The translations under genes were made by a program, and so were the position numbers. This document shows, one piece after another, positions 18,015 to 24,529 of a stretch of DNA of 64,000 bases. Each line of letters begins with the position of its first letter. Position 1 is the first letter of the stretch. This stretch comes from G963667675 sp964291545 (GTDB lineage: Bacteria > Chloroflexota > Dehalococcoidia > Lucifugimonadales > UBA3495). The DNA lies in contig OZ219861.1 in NCBI GenBank assembly GCA_964291545.2, forward strand, positions 558,001-622,000, read 5' to 3'. Under the pieces are notes generated by a model that saw only the letters and a program-made list of their open reading frames with translations, ran no database searches and was not told the DNA's origin.

Positions 18015-19040
18015 CTATTGGGCGGAAGCGGGCACGGCAGGCAGGTCCAACATCAGCACTTCCAGGGCGAGCCTGGCGCTGGCGTTGCTGTCCAGCGCTT
18101 GCACGGTTTCGGACAATTTCCTGATGAACCCGACTATTTCGGGTGTGGTCAGCTGGGCGGCTTGAAGGCGCAACTCGGTTTCCCGGTCGGCGTTGTGGAT
18201 GTACATCTCGCCGCCCTCTTTGATCAGCAGCAAGTCTCGCCACCAACGCAGCCAAAGATAAAGCCACTGCCTGGCAAGTTCCCGGTCTTTGTAGAACAGG
18301 CCGGCCAGTTCAGTCGCATAGTTGAAACGCGTGTCCAGGCCAGACTGGCAGGTGTCCTTGAGTCTTTCGAGACGGTCTTCCCGTTCCTGCAGATCTCCAT
18401 CGCCTTGCTGCAGGGCGTTAAGCGCCCAGCCGAGGCACCCCCTGGACAACCGGGCCATCAACTCAGCATCCTCAGGCGTTGCCTGGTATTTGGTGACGAG
18501 CAGGTCCGTCAACCGGTCCTTCGGGAGAGGACGCAGGGCCAGGCGGCGGCACCGAGACCGTATTGTCGGCAATATGGAATCTTCGTCGGCGGTCAAGAGC
18601 AGGATCAACACCTGCGGAGGGGGCTCTTCCAGGGTCTTCAGGAGGGCATTGGCGGCCTCTTCACTCATCAGCTCCGCTGAATCGAAGATGATGACGCTAC
18701 TGGCACCTTCGAATGGTTTCAGGTGTACGCGGACCAAGACTTCTTTGACCTCGGCGATGCCGATGACGGTCCGGGTTGGGCCTCCAGAGTCCCCCTGGGT
18801 GAGCCCAACAACCTGGACATCGGCGTGTTGGCCCATGGAGATTCGGGTGCATTGTGCGCATTCGCCGCAGGGTTCGCCGGGGCCTTGCAGGCAATTGACG
18901 CCCTGGGCGAGGTTGAGGGCGAGGGTCATCTTCCCCACGTGGGGAGGGCCGGACAGGAGGTAGGCGTGGGCCTGGCGCCCCTGCCTTAGGCTGGCTTCCA
19001 GTTGCCTCAGGATGTGGTCCTGCCCGTATACCTGCCACAT
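18015..19040 (-). CDS. holB: DNA polymerase III subunit delta' (clamp-loader)
   Basis: This 341-residue AAA+ protein is a clamp-loader subunit that helps place the sliding clamp on DNA. It begins MWQVYGQDHILRQLEASLRQGRQAHAYL and has a P-loop-like SGPPHVGKMTLAL near 30-40. A zinc module includes CGECAQC (about 58-64). The Walker-B-like IFDSAELMSEEAANALLKTLEEPP near 120-140 follows, with SRCRRLALRPL after it. ATG at 19040. Convergent with the HNH gene. Confidence 0.88.
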   Translation of the reverse strand: MWQVYGQDHILRQLEASLRQGRQAHAYLLSGPPHVGKMTLALNLAQGVNCLQGPGEPCGECAQCTRISMGQHADVQVVGLTQGDSGGPTRTVIGIAEVKEVLVRVHLKPFEGASSVIIFDSAELMSEEAANALLKTLEEPPPQVLILLLTADEDSILPTIRSRCRRLALRPLPKDRLTDLLVTKYQATPEDAELMARLSRGCLGWALNALQQGDGDLQEREDRLERLKDTCQSGLDTRFNYATELAGLFYKDRELARQWLYLWLRWWRDLLLIKEGGEMYIHNADRETELRLQAAQLTTPEIVGFIRKLSETVQALDSNASARLALEVLMLDLPAVPASAQ

Positions 19041-19077
19041 GGTCAGCTACCAACCGTCCGCCAGCCGGCCAACGCCC

Positions 19078-19410
19078 CTAGCCCAGCGCCAAGAATGCGC
19101 TGTCCTCATCAAGCAAGAATGCGGCCACGTCCTGGTAATACAGACGGAGCATCGACTCGACACCGGCGGTTGAGGCATTGCCTTGCCGAAGCCACACCAC
19201 CTTGGGAGGATGCCCTAACAGGAAACTCTGCTGGCGAAAGTCGGCATCCTTAGACACAATCGTCAACCCGTTTTGCACCGCGTATCTCCAAACTGCGCCG
19301 TCGTCGGCAGCATGGAGGTCTACATCCCTCACGTGCACAATCTCCGGGTACAGGTCCGCCAGCAAGTCTTTCAGCCTAGGAGACAGGTTCTGGTCGAAGA
19401 GAAACCTCAT
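19078..19410 (-). CDS. DUF5615 PIN-like protein (putative toxin)
   Basis: This 110-residue protein has the DUF5615 PIN-like pattern. MRFLFDQNLSPRL supplies an early Asp, VRDVDLHAADDGAVWRYA a central acidic cluster, and TIVSKDADFRQQS a further Asp. These acidic residues suggest a PIN-type nuclease. It overlaps the upstream DUF433 gene by 4 nt (19407-19410). Such DUF433/DUF5615 pairs are considered toxin-antitoxin-like from gene context; toxicity is not shown here. Confidence 0.85.
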   Translation of the reverse strand: MRFLFDQNLSPRLKDLLADLYPEIVHVRDVDLHAADDGAVWRYAVQNGLTIVSKDADFRQQSFLLGHPPKVVWLRQGNASTAGVESMLRLYYQDVAAFLLDEDSAFLALG

Positions 19411-19634
19411 GCAGGAGGAATCGCTATAAGTCTGCGCTCCCGGTCAGCTGCAAATGCCAGGCAGGCATGAATATCCTCACGGGTCAGATCCGGGAAGTCG
19501 ACAAGAATCTCGTCCTCCGACATGCCCGACGCCAGATATTCCAGCACGTCATACACAGTAATACGCAACCCTCTGATACAGGGTTTGCCGCCCCTTTTCT
19601 CCGGTTCAATCGTAATTCTGTCTTGATAGTCCAT
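19407..19634 (-). CDS. DUF433 protein (putative antitoxin)
   Basis: This 75-residue protein carries the DUF433 signature: RITIEPEKRGGKPCIRGLRITVYDVLEYLASGMSEDEIL, then a short helical tail. The fold is a small winged/helix-turn-helix type likely to bind DNA. Its stop overlaps the DUF5615 start by 4 nt, so the pair is translationally coupled, with the antitoxin-like gene first. Start ATG at 19634. Confidence 0.85.
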   Translation of the reverse strand: MDYQDRITIEPEKRGGKPCIRGLRITVYDVLEYLASGMSEDEILVDFPDLTREDIHACLAFAADRERRLIAIPPA

Positions 19635-19709
19635 GGAGCAAGGTTACGATGCGAGCTAGCGACTGTCAACGCGAAATCGACACTGCGGTCATGGACCTCG
19701 TTTCCAGCT

Positions 19710-21017
19710 TTACCCCACGTCCATGGTCATCAAGTCCTGGTAGCTTTCCCGGCGGCGGATGAGGCGGCTCTGGCCGGCGTTGACCAGGACCATGGGCGGC
19801 CTGGGGTTGAGGTTGTAGTTGCTGGCCATGGCCGGGCTGTAGGCGCCCGACGCGGGTATGGCCAGCAGGTCTCCCGCAGCTAGTTCGGGAAGCATTACGT
19901 CGGTGGCGAGAATATCCCCCGACTCGCAAAACTTGCCGGCGATGGTCACGGCATCCACGGGCTTTTCGTCGGCCTTGCCGGCGGCCACCACTTCATAGGA
20001 CGCCTGGTAAAGAGCGGGCCTGATGTTGTCGCCCATGCCGCCGTCGACGCTGACGTACTTGCGCACCCCCGGTATGTCCTTGATGGCTCCCACGCTGTAC
20101 AGGGCAACACCGGCGGGGCCGACGATGGAACGCCCCGGCTCGATGTGCAGCCTGGGCAACTCCATGCCCAGTTCTTCACAGGTGGACGTCATGGCACTGA
20201 CGATGGTCTCGGCGTACTCGGCGACGGACGGCGGCGCCTGGTCCCGGGTGTAGGCGATGGCAAAGCCTCCTCCCGGGCTGAACTCCCGGAGGTCGAGGCC
20301 CTCCTCTCGAAAACCGGCGGCGAACCGCAACACCAGTTCGGTGGCGACCCGGTAGGGCTCAAGCTCGAAGATGGGCGATCCCAAGTGGAAATGGATACCC
20401 CTGAGTTGCAAGCTGGAGGAGGCGAGGGCGCGGCGCACGGCTTCGGCGGCGTGGCCCGTCTGGATGGAGAATCCGAACTTGGAATCCAAGGTGCCGGTGG
20501 TGGTGTGGGCATGAGTGTGGGGGTCCACCCCCGGGGAAACCCGGACCAGGATGTCCTGGGTTTTTCCGGCGGCGGACGCCAGTCGGTCCAGTTCTTCCAA
20601 CTCATGGAAACTGTCCACGACCACGTAGCCGATATTTTCCTGAATTGCCGTAGCCAGTTCCTCAGCCGACTTGTTGTTGCCGTGAAAGAAGACTCGTTCC
20701 ATGGGAAAGCCGACGTTGACGGCCACGGCCAACTCGCCGCCGGAAACCACGTCCAGGCCCAGCCCTTCCTCGTCGAACATCCGGGCGAGAGCGGGGTTGA
20801 CGTAGGCTTTGCAGGCGTAGCTCACCGATGACGCCGGGTGAAGCTTCTGAAACTCGCGGGTAAAGCTGCGGCAGCGGTCTCGCAGGGTCTCTTCGTCCAG
20901 TACGTAGAGCGGGGTGCCGTACTCAGCGGCGAGGTCCAGCGTGTTGCAACCGCCGATGACGAGTTGACCATGGTCGTTGACTTTGGCGGTATCCGGAAAA
21001 ACCGTTTGGGGAAACAT
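19710..21017 (-). CDS. lysA: Diaminopimelate decarboxylase
   Basis: This PLP enzyme makes lysine from meso-diaminopimelate. The 435-residue protein shows the PLP-Lys region VSYACKAYVNPALARM and GLDVVSGGELAVA. It also has the conserved HFHLGSPI, SPGGGFAI, EPGRSIVG and CESGDIL motifs. I chose ATG at 21017, preceded by a purine-rich GAGAGAAC. An upstream in-frame ATG at 21167 would add 50 residues that derive from a repeat (see findings) and not from the enzyme. No other lysine gene is adjacent. Confidence 0.95.
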   Translation of the reverse strand: MFPQTVFPDTAKVNDHGQLVIGGCNTLDLAAEYGTPLYVLDEETLRDRCRSFTREFQKLHPASSVSYACKAYVNPALARMFDEEGLGLDVVSGGELAVAVNVGFPMERVFFHGNNKSAEELATAIQENIGYVVVDSFHELEELDRLASAAGKTQDILVRVSPGVDPHTHAHTTTGTLDSKFGFSIQTGHAAEAVRRALASSSLQLRGIHFHLGSPIFELEPYRVATELVLRFAAGFREEGLDLREFSPGGGFAIAYTRDQAPPSVAEYAETIVSAMTSTCEELGMELPRLHIEPGRSIVGPAGVALYSVGAIKDIPGVRKYVSVDGGMGDNIRPALYQASYEVVAAGKADEKPVDAVTIAGKFCESGDILATDVMLPELAAGDLLAIPASGAYSPAMASNYNLNPRPPMVLVNAGQSRLIRRRESYQDLMTMDVG

Positions 21018-21277
21018 TTTTGTTCTCTCTTCGTTCTCCTGGTGGACTGTGGGAATCATAGGGCCGCAAGGCGGTTCGCGCAAGGCGCGGATGGCGAGAG
21101 CCGATGCGGTCCATTGGTAGTCCACGTCTCTAGCTGGAAATTTCAGTACCCTTTCATTTTCTCTCATATCCTCTCATTTGGGCGCTGGAAGGGGCGAGGT
21201 TCCTGCCTGCACTGGAGTGGCGAGTTAGGGTGCGGCTCCTCGATTTCCCCCGGGAAGAGGGACAGGCACCCCCTGCC

Positions 21278-21322
21278 GCCCGTCCGTTCCCCCTTCGAGA
21301 ACCTCAGGACGAACGGACGGGC
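21278..21322. repeat. Palindromic extragenic repeat, copy 1
   Basis: Perfect 12-bp inverted arms, GCCCGTCCGTTC (21278-21289) and GAACGGACGGGC (21311-21322), enclose a 21-nt loop containing cttcgagaacctcagg. The same arms recur at 21803-21848 and, interrupted by an insertion element, at 22555/23753. This is a REP-like hairpin family. Confidence 0.9.
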
Positions 21323-21346
21323 TCCCGTTCTGGCGTATTGCGCGGA

Positions 21347-21706
21347 CTAGGCGCTTTGGGGGATGGGGGTGGGCGGGCCGTCGGCGGAGAGCACTACAAG
21401 GCCGCGGAGGGTGGCCCAAGGCAACATGGCGCCCAAGAGATGCTCGACGCCGGGTAGGACTTTGTCGGTCACGCATTTCCCCAGGTACTGGTGGACGGCC
21501 CCGAAAGTGGGCAGGCGGTACCCGGCGTCGACGACCTTGCGGACGAAGGCATGGGCGTCGGGCAAGGGCTTGCGGTCCATCGCGGCGGCGTAGGAGTCGG
21601 TGCAGAAGTCCTCGGCCATGGTCCGGAGGCGGTTGTGGGATATTTCCAGGGCGAACTTGCGGCGGAGGGCGTTGATGCGGGACCTGACGCAGGATAGCTG
21701 GTTCAT
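21347..21706 (-). CDS. Hypothetical protein, possibly a partner of the HTH remnant
   Basis: This 119-residue Arg/Leu-rich protein is not recognised. It begins MNQLSCVRSRINALRRKFALE, has a helical middle and a motif FVRKVVDAGYRLPTFGAVHQYLGKC, and a C-terminus that runs into repeat-like sequence (PPTPIPQSA). It lies inside a repeat-rich pocket next to a truncated HTH gene transcribed the same way, so the two may be remnants of one mobile unit. Codon bias at third positions supports real coding for at least the first 95 residues. Start ATG at 21706. Confidence 0.45.
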   Translation of the reverse strand: MNQLSCVRSRINALRRKFALEISHNRLRTMAEDFCTDSYAAAMDRKPLPDAHAFVRKVVDAGYRLPTFGAVHQYLGKCVTDKVLPGVEHLLGAMLPWATLRGLVVLSADGPPTPIPQSA

Positions 21707-21802
21707 TTTGGTTAACCTCTTGGTTGAATTTTTGGGTTGCCTTTCATTTGGTCTTATTTGCTCTCATTCTTGCCGGGGAGCGGGTGGCCCCCCACAACCC
21801 CC

Positions 21803-21848
21803 GCCCGTCCGTTCCCCCTTCGATTTCCCTCAGGACGAACGGACGGGC
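21803..21848. repeat. Palindromic extragenic repeat, copy 2
   Basis: Arms GCCCGTCCGTTC (21803-21814) and GAACGGACGGGC (21837-21848) are identical to those of copy 1; the loop differs slightly (cttcgatttccctcagg). Its right arm is the first unit of the 24-bp minisatellite that follows. Confidence 0.9.
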
Positions 21849-21949
21849 TCCTTTCAGGGCGGACGGATTGGCTCCTCTCAGGACTAGCGGACGGGCTGCG
21901 CTCAGGAGGAACGGACGGGCAGTTCTCAGGACGAACGGGCGGGCGGGGG
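21830..21949. repeat. 24-bp tandem repeat, five units
   Basis: Five adjacent 24-bp units begin at 21830, 21854, 21878, 21902 and 21926, each opening with TCAGG and containing a CGGACGG-like core. Units differ from one another at several positions, so the array is not recent. The units equal the right arm and tail of the palindromic repeat, so the array probably arose by slippage from it. Confidence 0.9.
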
Positions 21950-21992
21950 AGTGAGGGTTTCCGGGTGGGCGAGACAGGTTGAGGACAGGCAG

Positions 21993-22030
21993 TTTTAGAT
22001 TCCTCGTCGCAGGCTCCTCGGAATGACAGG
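21993..22030. repeat. Dispersed repeat (TTTAGATT...GAATGACAGG), copy 1
   Basis: Sequence opening with tttagattcctcg and closing with ggaatgacagg recurs in a shorter form at 23851-23884 (tttagatttctcg ... aaatgacagg) on the other side of the insertion element. These are intergenic repeats with no coding signal. Confidence 0.7.
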
Positions 22031-22099
22031 GTGGTGCGCTGTGCTCGGAATGGCAGATCGAGGCGTAGGGATGACGGGTTGGAGGAGACCCGGCGTGGG

Positions 22100-22277
22100 T
22101 GGGGCGGGCCAGCTCGTCGCGAAAGTCGGTGGCTTCAAGCCAGCGGTAGATGGCGCTTTCTCCGATGCCGGAGGAGCGGGCGGCTTGGGCCAAGGTGGGA
22201 GTGGCGGCGATGACGGGCAGTGCGGACTGTTGGCGGCGGGAGAGGCTGGATGTTTTAGATCCCCTCTCATTCTCTCC
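22100..22277 (-). pseudogene. Truncated helix-turn-helix gene (phage/terminase-small-subunit-like HTH)
   Basis: From an ATG at 22277 the frame reads MGENERGSKTSSLSRRQQ and then a helix-turn-helix, PTLAQAARSSGIGESAIYRWL, ending near DFRDELAR. Beyond that the open frame continues only through repeat DNA (His/Ser/Pro-rich translation), so the C-terminal part of the original gene is lost. HTH segments of this type occur in phage small terminases and homeodomain-like resolvase regulators. I call it a remnant interrupted by the repeat cluster at 21780-22030. Confidence 0.5.
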
Positions 22278-22554
22278 CATTTCCTCTCGTTCAGGAGAGT
22301 TGGAGGAGGTGGGAGCGGGTCTGGAGCGGCGTTTGGTCACAACATGTCACGGGCCTCAGTGGCAGGTCTGGATTTGGTCCGGTGCAATGGCCGGGCCTGA
22401 CCTGTGTTTATGATATGGGGCTCTTGTTGGGGTGGGCAAGGGGGGGAATGACAGTAGTTTGGGGGGGCGGGGTGTTGGCGTGAGGGCCTCGATGTTGGTG
22501 GACAGGCGCTCTGGATTCCGGCTCGGGGGCCGGAATGACGGGTTGGGGGGCGCC

Positions 22555-22607
22555 GCCCGTCCGTGCGCCCTTCGAGAACCCTTTCGAGAGCCTCAGGACA
22601 GGCTCAG
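22555..22607. repeat. Left half of palindromic repeat copy 3, split by the IS110 insertion
   Basis: The left arm GCCCGTCCGT (22555-22564) and loop ending in caggacaggctcag (to 22607) stop exactly where the insertion element begins. The matching right arm, ggcgaacggac, resumes at 23750-23760. Joining the two flanks restores a normal hairpin repeat. Confidence 0.8.
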
Positions 22608-22622
22608 CAACTGTCTTGAATG

Positions 22623-23573
22623 TCAAGAGCATTGAGCAACAGGGTTCCAATGGCGATTATGCTTGACCATGACGTTGAGTATGGTGAGCAGCTTGCGCAT
22701 GCAGGCGGTGAGGGCGACTTTCTTGGGTTTGCCGGCATCGCACAGACGCTGGTAAAAGGCTCGCAGGACCGGATTGTACCGGGTGGCCACCAAGGTTGCC
22801 ATGTAGAGAGCGGCCCGCACCCGGCTGCGGCCGCCCCACACTTTGCGCTTTCCCCTGAGGGATCCGCTGTCACGGTTGAAGGGCGCCACTCCCACCAAAG
22901 CAGCTATCTCACCACGGTTCAAGGCACCCAGTTCGGGCAGGTCGGACAACAGCGTCATGGATAGGACCGGCCCCACACCTGGAGTGCTTCTAAGCAACTG
23001 GTCTTTGTCCTTCCACATGGGGGAAGAACGGATGAAGTCTCCCAAGTCCTGGTCCATTGCCCCCAGATTCTCTTCCAGCCAAAGGATGTGTTCCTTGACC
23101 TTGGGGCGTATACGCCTGGTGGCAGTCTTGAAACGATTCTTCTCTGCGGTGATCATCTCTACCAGTTGGCGCCTTCGGGCGACCAGAGCCTTCAATTCCT
23201 GGGTGTCGGTATTGGGCAGTGGTCTGGAGGCTGGATGCATGGCCTGGGCAAAATGGGCCAGGGCGTGGGCGTCCAGGGCATCGGTTTTGGCCAGTTTCCC
23301 GGCAGCGCGGGCGAAGTCCCGCACCTGCCTGGGATTAACTACTGCAATAGCCAGGTGGGAGCTGGCCAATTCTCCCGCTAGGGCCATTTCCATTCCACCG
23401 GTAGCTTCCAGCACCACCAACCGGGGAGCCAATTCCCCAAGACGTTCCACCAGCCGGCTGATCCCCCGAGAGTCGTGGGAGACCTGCCAGGCCTCACCGG
23501 TAGGCCGCACCGCCACATCCAAGCGGTCCTTGGATACATCGATGCCAACAAACAACGAGGACTCTTCCTTCAT
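22623..23573 (-). CDS. IS110-family transposase (DEDD type)
   Basis: This 316-residue RNA-guided recombinase-type transposase has the N-terminal RuvC-like DEDD domain: FVGIDVSKDRLDVAV (first Asp, near residue 10), VLEATGGME (Glu, near 60) and AKTDALDAHALAHFAQ (Asp pair, near 100). The C-terminal IS116/110 domain contains LLRSTPGVGPVLSMTLLSDLPEL, and a GEIAALVGVAPFNRDSG segment precedes the catalytic-Ser region. The gene is intact. Start ATG at 23573 has a strong GGAGGAGG upstream. An open frame continues upstream to 23936, but that stretch is the element's non-coding leader and flanking repeats. Confidence 0.95.
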   Translation of the reverse strand: MKEESSLFVGIDVSKDRLDVAVRPTGEAWQVSHDSRGISRLVERLGELAPRLVVLEATGGMEMALAGELASSHLAIAVVNPRQVRDFARAAGKLAKTDALDAHALAHFAQAMHPASRPLPNTDTQELKALVARRRQLVEMITAEKNRFKTATRRIRPKVKEHILWLEENLGAMDQDLGDFIRSSPMWKDKDQLLRSTPGVGPVLSMTLLSDLPELGALNRGEIAALVGVAPFNRDSGSLRGKRKVWGGRSRVRAALYMATLVATRYNPVLRAFYQRLCDAGKPKKVALTACMRKLLTILNVMVKHNRHWNPVAQCS

Positions 23574-23604
23574 GCATACACCTCCTCCAAAGATGTTCAC
23601 TCCG

Positions 23605-23735
23605 ACTCTGGCCCATCCTTGCCTAATTCGGGCTCCACGCCCGTTCAACTGTTCGGGCTCCGAGCAGGCAGGACGTGACGACCCTGCTGAGCCACGGTCT
23701 TCAAGACCGAGGACGAAACGGTCTATCACGTCCAT
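23605..23735 (-). ncRNA. Candidate IS110 bridge RNA (target- and donor-binding loops)
   Basis: The transposase leader folds by eye into two similar structures. Loop 1 (23730-23674) has outer stem CGTGA/TCACG plus GACC/GGTC, and inner hairpin CGGTCT-TGA-AGACCG. Its 5' strand TTCGTCCT (23717-23710) equals target TTCGCCCT but for one C-to-U wobble; its 3' strand GGCTCAG (23693-23687) is the complement of target CTGAGCC. Loop 2 (23658-23611) has outer stem GCCC/GGGC and inner hairpin CGGGC-GTGGA-GCCCG. Its 5' strand ACAGTTG (23652-23646) equals the element's right end, and CAAG (23621-23618) pairs with CTTG of the left end. Exact RNA ends are not known. Confidence 0.7.
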
Positions 23736-23748
23736 GTTTAAGATACAA

Positions 23749-24049
23749 GGGCGAACGGACAGCCTAGTTCCAGGCCATGAGGTACGGGGGAGCGGCGGGC
23801 GTAAAGGGTTAGGGGGTCGGAGACGGTGGGAGCGGGTTGGGGCGGGGGGCTTTAGATTTCTCGGCTGCGTTCGAAATGACAGGGGCCATGGAGGTAGCTG
23901 CGCAAAGGGCTCCGGGCTGGCTGATGGGAAGGTCATCGGGGGCGGGAATTATAGCCTAGATTCTGCATTGGTATGCTGATATACTCCGGTCATTCCAGGC
24001 CGCATTGTCGTTGGGAAACTTTATCCTAATTCCAGCCTCAGGGGGAGAT
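23749..24049. other. Intergenic region between IS110 element and molybdenum hydroxylase genes
   Basis: Holds the right half of the split palindrome (23750-23760), a GC-rich repeat-like stretch, the second copy of the TTTAGATT repeat (23851-23884) and a putative promoter at 23977-23985. I see no gene. Confidence 0.6.
23977..23985 (+). promoter_or_regulatory. Extended -10 promoter for the molybdenum hydroxylase operon
   Basis: TGATATACT matches the extended -10 pattern TGnTATACT, with TG at 23977-23978 and TATACT at 23980-23985. No good -35 is seen, as is common for extended -10 promoters. It lies 65 nt before the small-subunit ATG. Confidence 0.4.
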
Positions 24050-24529
24050 ATGGCAAAGATTCCTATACAAGTTACGGTTAACGGCCAAGCCCGGCAGTCG
24101 GAAGTAGACCCCCGATTGCTCTTGGTCCACTACCTGAGAGAGGAACTGGGGCTGACCGGCGCCAAGGTCGGCTGCGACACCAGCCAGTGCGGGGCCTGCG
24201 TGGTCCACATGAACGGCTCGTCGGTCAAGTCATGCACGCTCCTGGCGGCGCAAGCCGACGGGGCAGAGGTAACAACGATAGAGGGGCTGGCCGGCGGCGG
24301 CGAGCTTCACCCCGTTCAAGAAGCATTCTGGAACAACCACGGCCTGCAGTGCGGCTACTGCACGTCGGGAATGATCATGACGTCGGTGGAATTGCTGGAA
24401 CGGAATCCAAGCCCCACGGCCGAGGAGGTCCGGGAGGGCCTGGAAGGCAACATCTGCCGCTGCACCGGATACCAGAACATCGTCAAGGCAGTCCTGGCGG
24501 CTGCCGAGGCAATGGGAGGTAAGCGATGA
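24050..24529 (+). CDS. Molybdenum hydroxylase small subunit (2x 2Fe-2S, CoxS-like)
   Basis: This is the electron-transfer subunit of a xanthine oxidase/CO dehydrogenase-type enzyme. The 159-residue protein has the plant-ferredoxin cluster Cys in GCDTSQCGACVVHMNG (about 38-53) with a further Cys in KSCTLLAAQ. The second all-helical cluster has GLQCGYCTSGMI and NICRCTGYQNI. Start ATG at 24050 has GGGGAGA just upstream. Its stop overlaps the large-subunit start by 4 nt (ATGA at 24526-24529). First gene of an S-L-M operon. Confidence 0.95.
   Translation: MAKIPIQVTVNGQARQSEVDPRLLLVHYLREELGLTGAKVGCDTSQCGACVVHMNGSSVKSCTLLAAQADGAEVTTIEGLAGGGELHPVQEAFWNNHGLQCGYCTSGMIMTSVELLERNPSPTAEEVREGLEGNICRCTGYQNIVKAVLAAAEAMGGKR

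Larger units (their letters stand above)
22608..23749 (-). mobile_element. IS110-type insertion sequence (about 1.14 kb)
   Basis: The element comprises one DEDD transposase gene, a roughly 175-nt non-coding leader on its 5' side and a 15-nt tail on its 3' side. Ends are set by the interrupted hairpin repeat. On the minus strand the target reads TTCGCC-CT-GAGCC, and the CT at 23749-23748 and at 22607-22606 is the shared core. No terminal inverted repeats are seen, as expected for the family. Insertion into a palindromic intergenic repeat is a known habit of IS110 relatives. Confidence 0.85.

Noticed and set aside
21830..21949. CRISPR array
   Set aside because: Units are directly adjacent 24-mers without spacers, and there are no cas genes.
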